Positions 7,992 through 16,649 are shown, counted from the stretch's first letter. The stretch is 64,000 bases of DNA from Alphaproteobacteria bacterium (GCA_003246625.1 QJZR01000012.1:310001-374000); one strand, 5' to 3'. Numbers and translations are program-made. The notes: generated from the sequence alone by a model not told the origin.

Positions 7992-9224
7992 GCCGACGCT
8001 GGCCGCCCAGCCATAGACCATCAACAGAACGATCGCGGCCACCCAGTACCATTTGAAATCGCGCCCGGTCCATTGATTGCGGCCGAGAATCTGGCTCTCC
8101 GTCGGCTCGGCGTCCTGATCGACGGCGCGCACCGAGACCCCCTGGGGCGGCACCACCGACGGCCAGCTCCCCCCCGCCTCGAAATAGGCGGACAGGGCCG
8201 CCGGAGCGGTCCCGGCGCCGTCGCCCGCCAGGGTCATCCAGCGGCTTTCCGCCGCCATCACCAGCAGGATGAAGGCCGGGCAGACCGCCCGTCCATAGGC
8301 CAGGGCCATGTGGCATCGCCGCCGCAGCTCGGCGGCGGCTTCCGCTCCGGCCAGGGGCGCGACCCCCTCTTCCAGGCGTTCCCCCCAGAACTCCGACGCG
8401 GCGGACATCACCGCGCGCTGTTCCACCAGCTTCTTGCTGTCGGCCAGCGAAACGCCCATCCGTTCCAGGGCCCGGGCGGCGGAGTCCTCGTCGAACACCT
8501 TGGCGGCGGCGGAGAAGGCCCCCTTCACCCCGGTGTCGTTGTTGAAGCGCAACGCCAAGTCGTAGCAGGGGCTGCCCGCCCGCCCGCCGAGGCCGAGCGG
8601 ATCGATGTCGAAGGCATCGCGCAGCGCCTTGGCGCCCGCGCCGCGTTCGGTCAGAACCGTGCCGGGGTCCATGGCGCGGCTGAACACGTCGTCCGCCAGC
8701 TTGGCCAGGATGTCGCCGCCCACCGTCGAGGCACCGACGCAGAAATCGGCGGCGGTCAATTCCGCCGGTTTCGTCGGCGAGAGTTCGGCCACGTCGAAGG
8801 CGTCCAGAATCATCGCGCCCGCCCCATCGCGGGCAGCCAGCACCTCGCCATGCACCCAGGCGGTGCCCAGATGCAGACGAATCGCCACCAAGGCCAGGGC
8901 ATCGCGGAACACGCCCCGGGGATGGGAACGCATCGCCGCCCACAGCGCGGTTTCCAGGGATTCGGCCAACCCCATCTTGCGGACGGCGGTGGTGAAGTCC
9001 TCCTGCTGGCTACGGGTCACGGTCTCCAGCAGCGACAGCCAGTCGCGCCGTCCCGCCCCCCAGGCGAGGATGCGCGCCACGTCGGCGACCAAACAGAAAA
9101 AGCGTTCCCGCTCCTCGTCGGAATAGGCCTGAACGGCTTTGTGCACCGCCGCCAGCGCCTTGGTGAATACCGCGTGATTGATCGCCTCGCGCTTGCGCGC
9201 AAATGACGGAAACAGCTCTGCCAT
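7983..9224 (-). CDS. C-terminally membrane-anchored protein of unknown function inside the prophage
   Basis: The 413-residue protein has no signal peptide and ends in one hydrophobic segment at about residues 391-411 (YWVAAIVLLMVYGWAASVGL), with almost nothing after it, so it looks tail-anchored with a cytoplasmic body. The body is helical and Ala-rich, with no recognised catalytic motif. ATG at 9224 is used; the open frame continues 27 codons upstream. It converges with the secreted protein gene and overlaps its end by 9 bp. The two could form a functional pair across the membrane, but nothing in the sequence proves it. Confidence 0.65.
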   Translation of the reverse strand: MAELFPSFARKREAINHAVFTKALAAVHKAVQAYSDEERERFFCLVADVARILAWGAGRRDWLSLLETVTRSQQEDFTTAVRKMGLAESLETALWAAMRSHPRGVFRDALALVAIRLHLGTAWVHGEVLAARDGAGAMILDAFDVAELSPTKPAELTAADFCVGASTVGGDILAKLADDVFSRAMDPGTVLTERGAGAKALRDAFDIDPLGLGGRAGSPCYDLALRFNNDTGVKGAFSAAAKVFDEDSAARALERMGVSLADSKKLVEQRAVMSAASEFWGERLEEGVAPLAGAEAAAELRRRCHMALAYGRAVCPAFILLVMAAESRWMTLAGDGAGTAPAALSAYFEAGGSWPSVVPPQGVSVRAVDQDAEPTESQILGRNQWTGRDFKWYWVAAIVLLMVYGWAASVGLF

Positions 9225-9635
9225 GCCGACTCCCCGGGTTGTCGCGCGCCGCCAGAGACGCGCTGCAAGGACAGCGACTTTCACCTGTCCGCCCGGCGGA
9301 ATCAAGCCTTTCGCGCGGCGCGGGACAAGATGTCGGAAAGCTTTGGAGAGAAGGCGTCCGGCCGCGGACCCCGGGGCCGTGACCTAACACTGGGTTGGGA
9401 GCTCCGAGGTGGGGCTCCGCGGCCGGACCTTGTCGTCGGCTGCGGGGGACGGTAAGCGCCCACCGCACGCCTTCGGCAACTTGCGGAAACTTCGAACAGT
9501 TCAAGACGTCCATCTAGGCGCGGATTGTGGCAAGAGTTTGGCGAATAAAACCACAATATCGACAAGAACAGGACGGCATTCGGAAAGACAACCTGAAGTT
9601 CGCAGCCCCACCCCAGAAATAACCTGCGGGATGAC
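9225..9635. other. 411-bp intergenic region upstream of the inserted gene
   Basis: No coding region is supported. The stretch carries the long hairpin described separately (9356-9428) and an AT-richer segment at 9520-9600 next to the scaffold gene end. The segment from about 9425 to 9520 contains further short GC stems. It could hold a promoter for the inserted minus-strand gene, a structured leader or a small RNA; sequence alone does not decide. Confidence 0.4.
9356..9428. repeat. 13-bp perfect inverted repeat forming a long hairpin
   Basis: GTCCGGCCGCGGA at 9356-9368 is the exact reverse complement of TCCGCGGCCGGAC at 9416-9428. A further CCCC/GGGG pairing lies just inside. The 47-nt inner part contains GGGAGCTCC. 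It does not fit a tRNA: no anticodon or T-loop is visible. No T-run follows on either strand, so it is not a plain terminator. Confidence 0.6.
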
Positions 9636-10367
9636 TCAGCCCGCCGCGTCCGGATACAGACGCGCCCACCCCTCGGCCACCTTGCGGCGCACCGCCGGAT
9701 CGCCCGTCAGATAGGCGTCGGAAGCCTGCATCGCGCGCAGGGCCGACGCGTCCAACGCCTTGGCCCCGCCCTCGCGGAACGAGGGAACGCCAGGTTCGGC
9801 CAGGCGATCCTTGAACGCCTTGATCAGCTTCACCCCGTCGGCGGTGGCGGTCAGGCGGTGCAGCGCCCTTTCGGTTTCCGGATCGCGGGACAGGCTGTCG
9901 CCCAGCAGTCCCTGCACCCAGCGCCCCAATCCGGCGAGTTCGCTGTCCACCTTGGAACCGAACACCGACTTCAGCTTGCCGATCTCGGTGTCGCGGTCCA
10001 CCGTGTCCTCGGCCAGGCGTCCGTAATAGAGGGCGGCGAGTTCGGAGAACGCCTCCTGCCCCAGGCCGTGCTTGTGCGCCCAATCCATCGCCGACTTCGC
10101 CAGCGGATCCTCGGCGTCGGCCTGGACCCGCCCCGCCAGGTCCTGCGGCACCGCCAGTTCATAGGCCTCGGGGACCTCGGGCCGCTGCTCCGACAGCAGG
10201 CGGCGCAGATCGGCGTGCGACTTCACCAGGGCGCCGAGGTTGGGGGCGGCGGAAGCGGCGTCCCAGAACGCCTCGGGCACCGCCAGCTCCTCGCCCTTGT
10301 AGCGCACGCTGCGCGGCGGCAACGCGGTCTCGGCGGTCTTCTTCGACAGGATTTCGTCTTCGGTCAT
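9636..10367 (-). CDS. phage scaffolding (capsid assembly) protein
   Basis: The 243-residue protein is acidic at its N-terminus and highly helical. It has the typical layout of podovirus assembly scaffolds: an AFWDAAS block near residue 33, an EAYEL segment near 67 and a basic helical C-terminal half. It sits just after the portal and its small partner, where the scaffold is expected. It would guide capsid assembly and then leave the head. The start follows AGGAAGAGAG. The match is by composition and gene order more than by a fixed motif. Confidence 0.7.
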   Translation of the reverse strand: MTEDEILSKKTAETALPPRSVRYKGEELAVPEAFWDAASAAPNLGALVKSHADLRRLLSEQRPEVPEAYELAVPQDLAGRVQADAEDPLAKSAMDWAHKHGLGQEAFSELAALYYGRLAEDTVDRDTEIGKLKSVFGSKVDSELAGLGRWVQGLLGDSLSRDPETERALHRLTATADGVKLIKAFKDRLAEPGVPSFREGGAKALDASALRAMQASDAYLTGDPAVRRKVAEGWARLYPDAAG

Positions 10368-10401
10368 CTCTCTTCCTTTCCAAGTTCGGCGGGCGAAGAC
10401 G

Positions 10402-10623
10402 TCAGCCCTGCGCCGCGCCGCGTTCCACCAGTTTCAGGATGTGCCGGGCGAGATGGCGCTGGCCTTCCAGATGCCAGAGCTGTTCGCTGGTGACGTGCGC
10501 GCCCATCGCACGGTCCAGGGTCAACGCCCGCAGATAGGCCAGGGCACGCGCCCCCTCCGCCCCCGCGAACAGGCGGGCGAAGACGCGCGGCGCCTCGTCG
10601 GCGGCGAACGGCGCGGCGGTCAT
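10402..10623 (-). CDS. small phage protein after the portal gene
   Basis: The 73-residue protein has the pattern RLFAGAEGARALAYLRALT followed by HLEGQRHLARHILKLVERG. The second half resembles the Bbp19-type small protein found beside the portal in many short-tailed phages. It overlaps the portal stop by 4 bases (ATGA at 10620-10623) and lies 34 bp before the scaffold gene. Its molecular role is not known. Confidence 0.65.
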   Translation of the reverse strand: MTAAPFAADEAPRVFARLFAGAEGARALAYLRALTLDRAMGAHVTSEQLWHLEGQRHLARHILKLVERGAAQG

Positions 10624-12194
10624 TTCGCCGCCTCCCCGGCCTGCGCCGCGTCCCCCGCCGCCCCCAGCAGCCGGAACAGGGGGGCCATCCCCGCGTCGCC
10701 GTCCCCCGACGGCGCGGCGGCGGGGCGCAGGTGGGTCGCCTTGAAGCCATGCGCCTGCAGGAAGTCGCGGATATAGCGTTCGCGGTCGACCAGCGAGAGC
10801 GTGGTCTCCGCGTCCACCTGCATCGCCAGCAGCAGGGCCTGGTTGCGCGCCTGGGCGTCGGCCATGTCCTGATAACGGACCAGCGGCGACACCGGCACCG
10901 GATGCACCCGCCGCCCGCCGAGGTCGAAGGCGGAAATCGCGTAGGGGCTGCCCGCCATCGCGGGCGACATCAGGATCGCCAGGCACCGCATCACCAGCGG
11001 ATAGTCGAGTTCGGACAGCAGACGCAGGCTCATCGGCACGTCGATCGCCATCTGGTCGGACCGGCGTTCGCCGATTTCATAGGCGGTACGATTGCCCGCG
11101 CCCTCGGCGGGGGGCAGGCTGGGCCCCTTGATCGCGGCGTCGATTCCCTCCTGCAGGTCCTTGAGCAGCAGTTGCGAAACGTCGAACTTGCCCGGCGCTT
11201 CCAGGGGTTTCAGCCCCTCGGACCCCGGCGCCTTGGGGATGATCGCGCCGGGAACCAGCTTGATGTTGGCGGGGTTGAGCACGCCATCGTCCTCCGCCTG
11301 CCAGATGCCGGTGACGGCGATGGAGGCGTTCTTCAGGATCAGTTCCTTGGTCTTGTTGGCGGTGGCGATGTCGGCGCGGGCGTCCAGCACCGGACCGCGC
11401 CCCATCGTCTCGCCGGTCGCCTTGTCCATGCGGAAGACCACCCAGGGCGAGGTGCGATAGGTCCGCTTCAGCAGCTTGTGTTCGCCGTCGAGGATGAACA
11501 CCGCGTATTCGTAAAGGCGGCGGCGCGGTTCCCACACCGTCGCCTCGACGACGCGGAACTCGCCGTCCGGATCGTCGACGACGCGGCGTTCGACGTCGTC
11601 GGGCAGCTTGGCGTCCGGCCAACGTTCCGCGATGTCGCGTCCCGGCACCTCGAAGGCGCGGAACACGGTACGGATGGTGCCGTCCGGGCTTTCCTCGGGG
11701 ATCACCTGGGAAACCGGCACCGCCTCGAAGCGCAGGGGATCTTCCGGCGTGCCTTCCCGAATCAGCACCGCGCCGGTGGAAACCATCGCGTCGCCAAGCG
11801 CCAAGGGCACCTCCAGATGGAAGTTGGAACGGTCGATCGCGCGATGGAAGCGGCGTTCCGCGTCCTCGACGAAGACCGCCCAGGCCCGCCCGGCTTCCGG
11901 ATCCATGTCGTCGGCCTCGACGCCGTCGGGCAGGAAGCGGGTCCACGGACGGAACGGCGGAAACAGGTCGCCGTGCAGCTTGGCGCGGCGCCATTTCACC
12001 GCGCGGATCGCGGTGCCGTCGAAGATTTCGACGTCGCGCTTGCCGCCGCGCGGCATCAGGGCGGGGTCGTCCTGGTTGGGCAGGGCGAGCCGATAGGTGT
12101 CGTGCAGGATGCCATCCCACATCCGGCGTTTGGCCTCGGCGCGGGCGAAACGCGCCAGCACCGGGTCGGCATAGCGATGCGAGGGCGTGTTCAT
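10620..12194 (-). CDS. phage portal (head-tail connector) protein
   Basis: The 524-residue protein matches the T7 gp8-type connector family: WRRAKLHGDLFPPFRPWTRF near residue 70, the RTSPWVVFRMDKATGETMGRGP block near 230, and PPAEGAGNRTAYEIGERR near 365. Twelve copies would form the ring through which DNA is packed and released. It has normal length and overlaps the next small gene. The large terminase that usually precedes it is absent; the upstream neighbour is a small hypothetical protein instead. Confidence 0.88.
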   Translation of the reverse strand: MNTPSHRYADPVLARFARAEAKRRMWDGILHDTYRLALPNQDDPALMPRGGKRDVEIFDGTAIRAVKWRRAKLHGDLFPPFRPWTRFLPDGVEADDMDPEAGRAWAVFVEDAERRFHRAIDRSNFHLEVPLALGDAMVSTGAVLIREGTPEDPLRFEAVPVSQVIPEESPDGTIRTVFRAFEVPGRDIAERWPDAKLPDDVERRVVDDPDGEFRVVEATVWEPRRRLYEYAVFILDGEHKLLKRTYRTSPWVVFRMDKATGETMGRGPVLDARADIATANKTKELILKNASIAVTGIWQAEDDGVLNPANIKLVPGAIIPKAPGSEGLKPLEAPGKFDVSQLLLKDLQEGIDAAIKGPSLPPAEGAGNRTAYEIGERRSDQMAIDVPMSLRLLSELDYPLVMRCLAILMSPAMAGSPYAISAFDLGGRRVHPVPVSPLVRYQDMADAQARNQALLLAMQVDAETTLSLVDRERYIRDFLQAHGFKATHLRPAAAPSGDGDAGMAPLFRLLGAAGDAAQAGEAAK

Positions 12195-12195
12195 G

Positions 12196-12834
12196 TCAAC
12201 CGGCCCCCAACGTGGTCTTCACCCCCTGCTCGCCGGTTCCGGCGAAGGTCAGCAACGACCGTCCGTTGCTGCCGGCCCGCAGGGCGCGCAGCCGCGCGTC
12301 GTTCTTCGCCTTCAGTTCGTCGGCCTCGGCCTGAGCCTTGGCGGCGGACGCCTCGGCGGCCGAGGTATCGGCCTTCGGCGCGGAAAACATTCCACCCATG
12401 GCAAGTTCCTCCCGTTTCAGGTGTCGATAGAGGGAATAGGGCGTGGTCCACGGTCGGGTGGGCACGCCGATCACATGCGCCACCGAGGCGACGCAACTGA
12501 ACGCCCAGCGCGGCGACCAGGAACGCGGCTGCCGCGCGACGACGGCAACCGCCGCCCCGCGCCCCGCCGCCGCCTCGGCCAGCACCTGCGCGGCATAGGC
12601 GCCGTCCGGCAGCTCCAGGATATCGGTGCGGGCGCTGTGCGGATTGAACAGCAACCAGCCGCCGCCCCGCGCCGGACGCAGCGCATAGCAATGGCGGAAA
12701 CCCGGACGCAGCGCGCGCAGCCCCCAATGCAGCAGCCGGTCGCGCGGACGGGCGTCGGCGGCCAGGGGCTCGCTGTCGCAGAACGCGACCAGCCACGCCA
12801 TGCCGCCGGCAACGGTTTCGCGGTCGCCGCTCAT
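12196..12834 (-). CDS. phage protein upstream of the portal, two-part ORF with an internal start
   Basis: The 212-residue frame has two parts. Residues 1-145 include FRHCYALRP, WLLFNPHS and WAFSCVASVAHVIGV, then TPYSLYRHLKREE; a His followed later by a Cys would fit a circularly permuted papain-like (YiiX-type) fold, but this is inference. From residue 146, MGGMFSAPKADTS to LLTFAGTGEQGVKTTLG matches a separate 60-70-residue protein that stands alone upstream of the portal in other phages. ATG at 12399 has its own strong ribosome site (GGGAGGAA), so the 67-residue C-terminal protein may also be made alone. The start at 12834 overlaps the upstream stop (ATGA). Confidence 0.65.
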   Translation of the reverse strand: MSGDRETVAGGMAWLVAFCDSEPLAADARPRDRLLHWGLRALRPGFRHCYALRPARGGGWLLFNPHSARTDILELPDGAYAAQVLAEAAAGRGAAVAVVARQPRSWSPRWAFSCVASVAHVIGVPTRPWTTPYSLYRHLKREELAMGGMFSAPKADTSAAEASAAKAQAEADELKAKNDARLRALRAGSNGRSLLTFAGTGEQGVKTTLGAG

Positions 12835-13289
12835 CGGTCGCACTCCCGCAGCAGCATCGGGCCATCGCCGATTCCCCGGCTCACCGCCGCGTCGATCTCG
12901 GCCAACGCGGCGGGATGATCGGCGGGAACGCGGCACAACGCGTGGTGTTCGGCGCAATAGGGCGAACCCGCGCGGCGCGGCTTGCCGCAATAGCGCCACT
13001 CCCCCTTGGGGTCGCCGTGGATGAACCGGCACCCCTCCTCGGCGGGCATGTGGTCCCGCCGGGCATGCCGCTCCGCCTTTTCCAGTTCGGCGAGGATTTC
13101 CCGAATCTCGGGATTGCGCTGCCCTGGTTCGGAATTACGTATCTCGTAAATTCGCCAGCGCGGAATACTGCCCCGGGACTTCCAGCCCTGCACCGTACTG
13201 ACGTGCGCGTGCCCCAAGGCGCGGGCCATGCCGCTCAACCCGCCGAAACACTGCACCAGGCGATCCACGCCGTTCCGCATCGCTGTCAT
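12831..13289 (-). CDS. phage regulator: HTH domain fused to a GcrA-like zinc motif
   Basis: The 152-residue protein has an N-terminal Cro/YdaS-type helix-turn-helix (RLVQCFGGLSGMARAL, VSTVQGWKSRGSIPRW, residues 9-47). A C-terminal cysteine-rich block follows: CRFIHGDPKGEWRYCG, then GSPYCAEHHALCRVP at about residues 88-124. The C-terminal pattern resembles the zinc/sigma70-binding end of GcrA, the alphaproteobacterial cell-cycle regulator. It is divergent from the repressor gene and starts 35 bases after a strong predicted -10 box, so it is likely the early or Cro-like arm of the lysogeny switch. Start 13289 is chosen; an upstream frame would read through the promoter. Confidence 0.75.
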   Translation of the reverse strand: MTAMRNGVDRLVQCFGGLSGMARALGHAHVSTVQGWKSRGSIPRWRIYEIRNSEPGQRNPEIREILAELEKAERHARRDHMPAEEGCRFIHGDPKGEWRYCGKPRRAGSPYCAEHHALCRVPADHPAALAEIDAAVSRGIGDGPMLLRECDR

Positions 13290-13323
13290 GATCCTGCACG
13301 TCCCGTTCTCGATGATGGGATGT

Positions 13324-13352
13324 ATATTACGACTATCGTTACTCGTTGTCCA
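13324..13352 (-). promoter_or_regulatory. leftward early promoter with operator
   Basis: On the minus strand TGGACA (13347-13352) and TAATAT (13324-13329) are separated by exactly 17 bases, a near-ideal sigma70 promoter reading towards the HTH/GcrA-like regulator. The operator half ACGACTATCGT (13329-13339) lies between the two boxes, so a bound repressor would block RNA polymerase. Confidence 0.75.
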
Positions 13353-13373
13353 GGAAAAAATAACGATAATCGT
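13329..13373. promoter_or_regulatory. paired repressor operators
   Basis: ACGACTATCGTTA (13329-13341) and TAACGATAATCGT (13361-13373) are inverted copies matching at 12 of 13 positions, 19 bases apart. Each copy is itself a short palindrome of form ACGAnnnTCGT; the right copy ACGATAATCGT is perfect. They lie between two divergent regulator genes, the classic place for phage switch operators. Confidence 0.7.
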
Positions 13374-13397
13374 CTGTACGTGCCCGCGAACACCGGA

Positions 13398-13403
13398 TAT
13401 GAT
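13398..13403 (+). promoter_or_regulatory. candidate -10 box giving a leaderless repressor mRNA
   Basis: TATGAT lies 6 bases before the ATG of the repressor (13410). No ribosome site precedes that ATG. If transcription starts 7 bases after this box, the mRNA would begin at the start codon, as for lambda cI from its maintenance promoter. The -35 region is poor, which would fit activation by a bound repressor. Confidence 0.45.
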
Positions 13404-13409
13404 GGCGGC

Positions 13410-13760
13410 ATGGAACAGATCTGGATCGCCGAACGCCTTGCCGAGATCGGCAAAAAGAAGTCCGAACTGGCCCAGGCCCTGGGCCTGCCGCCGACCCGCA
13501 TTTCCGAAATTCTGCGGGGGCGTCGGGACATCCACGTCTCCGAAGTGCTACCCCTGGCCCGTTTCCTCGACATGGACCCGATGACCGTGCTGCTGCTCTG
13601 CGCGCCGCTGCCCGCTCACCTGATGCCGCAGGCGGCGCCCGCCGCCGACGCCCCCGCCTCCCTGAACGACGAGGAACGCGCCTGGCTGTCCGCCTTCCGC
13701 GCGATGACGGCTGGCGAACGGGGGCGCTGGCTGCGCGCCCTCAACGCTTTCGAGGATTGA
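13410..13760 (+). CDS. phage repressor, HTH (XRE/Cro) family
   Basis: The 116-residue protein has an XRE-type helix-turn-helix at residues 15-50 (KKSELAQALGLPPTRISEIL, then RGRRDIHVSEVLPLARFLDM). A linker and a short C-terminal helical segment follow (DEERAWLSAFRAMTAGERGRWL). It lacks the LexA-like self-cleavage domain, so it is not a classic SOS-inducible CI. It is divergent from the HTH/GcrA-like regulator, with two operators between them, and probably keeps the prophage silent. The start has no ribosome site, which suggests leaderless translation. Confidence 0.78.
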   Translation: MEQIWIAERLAEIGKKKSELAQALGLPPTRISEILRGRRDIHVSEVLPLARFLDMDPMTVLLLCAPLPAHLMPQAAPAADAPASLNDEERAWLSAFRAMTAGERGRWLRALNAFED

Positions 13761-13769
13761 TCCGGAAAA

Positions 13770-14162
13770 TCAGGCCGCCGCGCCGCCGCTGCCGGTCTGC
13801 ACCACCAGGGGCCGCGCCCCCGGCGGGTTGACGATGGCGCGCCCGGATTCGCCGACGCGCACGAACCAGCCGCGCGCCCGCGCCGCCGCCACCAGGGCGC
13901 CGGGGGAAATCGCCTGGAACCCTTTCAGATGCTCGGCATAGCTGCCGCCTTCCGACCAGAAGCTGAGTTCGATGCGGAGCTCGATGTCGTTCAGGGCATT
14001 CGCCGCGCGGCTGTGCCATTCCTCCAGCAGGGACTGCATCCCCGCCGCGCCCAGACGGTCGACCAAGCCCTCGTCCTCCAACGCCCGGCGCAGTTCGTGC
14101 CATGTCGGAGATGCCATCAGCAGATGCAAGGCCCGCGCACGGGCCGACCCAGGATCAGACAT
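13770..14162 (-). CDS. hypothetical protein at the prophage right end
   Basis: The 130-residue protein shows helical patterns (MASPTWHELRRALEDEGLVD, then WHSRAANALNDIELRIELSF) and no recognised domain. It converges on the repressor gene, 9 bp from its end. The start at 14162 is chosen because TGGAGG at 14169-14174 is best spaced for it; in-frame ATG 14165 and GTG 14168 also exist. It may belong to the prophage early region. Confidence 0.55.
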   Translation of the reverse strand: MSDPGSARARALHLLMASPTWHELRRALEDEGLVDRLGAAGMQSLLEEWHSRAANALNDIELRIELSFWSEGGSYAEHLKGFQAISPGALVAAARARGWFVRVGESGRAIVNPPGARPLVVQTGSGGAAA

Positions 14163-14540
14163 CATCACCCTCCACCACTCAACCCAGGATAATTCTTCGC
14201 CGAGGTTTGTCTACCCCTTGATGATTCCATGTGAGGATCGACACGCCGGATTCAAGGATTTCCGCCATTTCTTCGCTCGACGCCTCATGCGGCGCATGGA
14301 CAAGGGCACGCGGCAAAAAGTACAGGCGAACAGATCCATTAAAAACACGTTATTCGCGCGCACCCCAACGGCACACAGAAAGAACAATGACACATTTATG
14401 AGGATTTATTTCTCATTAAATGAACGGTTGTTGAAATATTCATGACCGGGTTGACGGGCAAAGACCGGATACTTTTCATAAGGTCTTCGCCCATTACAAC
14501 TTGGCCGGTAATTGTGACAAAGACCTTCACACCGACTTTG
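14163..14540. other. AT-richer intergenic region at the prophage right border
   Basis: No gene is supported across 378 bp. The GC content drops, especially at 14320-14440, which suits a junction region, and the chemoreceptor promoter must lie here or close by. TTGACG at 14451-14456 could be a -35 box, with only weak -10 candidates around 14470-14480. A phage attachment site is expected near here, but the partner site lies outside the window, so it cannot be marked. Confidence 0.45.
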
Positions 14541-16586
14541 ATGCCCGGAGAGACGCTGACGCCGGATGCCCTGGACGCGCTGGAGCGGGAAAGCCGCGTC
14601 GCCCCCGCCCGGCAACACGGTCCGGTCAGCCGGTTCCTCTCCCATTTCCGTATCGGGCGCCGAATCTATGCCCTGGTCTGGCTCAGCCTGGCGATGCTGG
14701 GCAGCGCCGCGGCGATCCAGACGCTGGGCGAACGCGCCTTGCGCGCCAACGAGGCCGACGCCGAGGCGGCGCGCATCGTCACCGACGAGATGAAAAGCCT
14801 GGAGCTGATGCTGGCGCGCATGGAAATCGCCGAAATCGGCATCGCCCGCGCCCCCAAGGCCGCGGCGGATTCCTTCGCCGCGGCGCGCACCGAGGCCCTG
14901 CGCCACGCGGCGGCGGCGCGCGGCGCCTCCGCCGCCCTGACCGAGGCCACCGCCAAACTGGCGACGGGCATCGACCGCATCGCCCAGGCCTTCGACGCCG
15001 CCCGCGCCGCCCGCGCCGAGATCGGCTTCTCCAACGCCGACGGGCTGCGCGGCCGACTGAAGACCGCCAGTCAGGAAATCGAGACGGAGCTGGCCCTTTG
15101 GCCCAATGTCGCTGCGATTTCGGCGAAGATGACCGAACTGCGCCGCTTCGAGCAGGCGTTCCTGGCCACCGCCAGCGCCGAGGACGGCGGCCGCCTGCGC
15201 AAGACGGTCAACGAACTCGACTTCGCCATCTATGCCGGTCCCTTCGGCGCGGAGACCCGCAAGCGCCTGTCCGCCTCGGTTTCCGCCTACGGCAAGGCTG
15301 CGGCGGCCTACGTGCAGGCGGTCGACCGCCGCGCCACCGCCGACGCCGAAATGGCCGAGGCCTTCGCCGCCGCCCGCATCCAGGCGCGGGAACTGATCGC
15401 CGCGGCGACCCGCAACCATGCCGAGGCGCAGGAACGCGCCCGCGTCCAACGCGGCCGCACCCTTGGCGTACTGCTCGGCATCGGCGGCGTCGGCATCGCG
15501 GCGTTCGGCTTCCTCGCCATCGCCATCGCGCGCTCCATCCACGCCCCGATCGCCGACATCCGCGCGGCGATGAACGCCCTGGCGGCGGGCGACCGTTCGG
15601 TGCGCATCCCCGGCCTGGCGCGGCGCGACGAAATCGGCGCGATGGCGCGCTCGATCGCGGTGTTCAAGCAGACCGCGCACGAAATCGAACGCATCCGCGC
15701 CCAGGAACAGGCCGCCAAGGAAACCGCCGAACGCGACCGGCGCGAAACCCTGAAACGGATGGCCGACGCCTTCGAGAACACGGTGCGCAAGGTGGCCCTG
15801 GCGGTGCACGGCAGCGCCGAACGCATCGCCGCCGACGCGCAGGGACTGTCGCGCGACAGCGCCAGCACCCGCGACCAGGGGGAAACCATGGCGCGCACCA
15901 TCGCCCATGCCTCCGACAGCATGGGACGGGTGGTGCGTTCCAGCGACGACCTGCGGCAGAGCGTCGAAAGCGTCGACCGCCGCCTGAGCGAATCCGGGGC
16001 ATCGATCCGCCGCGCCATCGCCGGAGCCGACGCCGTCACCGGTCAGGTACAGGCGCTGTCCAACGCCGCGCGGGACATCGGCAAGGTGGTGGAACTGATC
16101 GCCGAGATCGCCGACAAGACCAACCTTCTCGCCCTCAACGCCACCATCGAGGCGGCGCGCGCGGGCGACGCGGGCAAGGGGTTCGCCGTGGTCGCCGACG
16201 AGGTGAAGCAACTGGCGCAACAGACCCGCCAGGCCACCGCCGAAATCGACGGCCGGGTCCGCGCCATCCAGGACGACGTGCAGCAGGCGGTGGCGGCGAT
16301 TTCCGAAATCTGCGCCGACATCGGCAGCATCCAGGCCCTGGCGGGCAACCTGTCCGACGCGGTTTCGCAACAGACCACGGTCAGCGCCGACATCCGCAAC
16401 CATGTCGAGGCGGCGGCGGACGGCGCCGGCGCGGTATCCGACAGCCTGGACGACATGAGCCGGGCGATCGCCGCCTCCGCCGCCTCAGCCGAGGGCATGG
16501 TGACGGCGGTCGCCGACCTCACCGCCCAGTCGCGGCGGTTGGAAAGCGAACTCGACGCCTTCATCGGCGGCATCCATGCGCTGTAG
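14541..16586 (+). CDS. methyl-accepting chemotaxis protein
   Basis: The 681-residue chemoreceptor has TM1 at about 43-62, a long helical periplasmic sensor of about 245 residues, TM2 at about 308-331, a HAMP domain to about 385 and a cytoplasmic signalling domain. The hairpin tip is clear ([20 protein letters not shown], then [18 protein letters not shown]). The all-helical sensor of this size fits the HBM (helical bimodular) class, an inference from length and pattern. There is no C-terminal CheR-binding pentapeptide. The ligand is unknown. ATG 14541 is chosen over an in-frame ATG at 14442, which would add 33 poorly patterned residues; neither has a strong ribosome site. Confidence 0.9.
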   Translation: MPGETLTPDALDALERESRVAPARQHGPVSRFLSHFRIGRRIYALVWLSLAMLGSAAAIQTLGERALRANEADAEAARIVTDEMKSLELMLARMEIAEIGIARAPKAAADSFAAARTEALRHAAAARGASAALTEATAKLATGIDRIAQAFDAARAARAEIGFSNADGLRGRLKTASQEIETELALWPNVAAISAKMTELRRFEQAFLATASAEDGGRLRKTVNELDFAIYAGPFGAETRKRLSASVSAYGKAAAAYVQAVDRRATADAEMAEAFAAARIQARELIAAATRNHAEAQERARVQRGRTLGVLLGIGGVGIAAFGFLAIAIARSIHAPIADIRAAMNALAAGDRSVRIPGLARRDEIGAMARSIAVFKQTAHEIERIRAQEQAAKETAERDRRETLKRMADAFENTVRKVALAVHGSAERIAADAQGLSRDSASTRDQGETMARTIAHASDSMGRVVRSSDDLRQSVESVDRRLSESGASIRRAIAGADAVTGQVQALSNAARDIGKVVELIAEIADKTNLLALNATIEAARAGDAGKGFAVVADEVKQLAQQTRQATAEIDGRVRAIQDDVQQAVAAISEICADIGSIQALAGNLSDAVSQQTTVSADIRNHVEAAADGAGAVSDSLDDMSRAIAASAASAEGMVTAVADLTAQSRRLESELDAFIGGIHAL

Positions 16587-16649
16587 CCGTTAACCTTTCC
16601 CTCATCGGCGGCGGGGTATCCTGCCGGAAGCGCATGAAAGGAGCCGCCG

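Noticed and set aside
9356-9428. tRNA or 6S-like RNA at the long hairpin
   Set aside because: No T-loop, anticodon or conserved 6S pattern could be shown by eye, so no RNA name is given.
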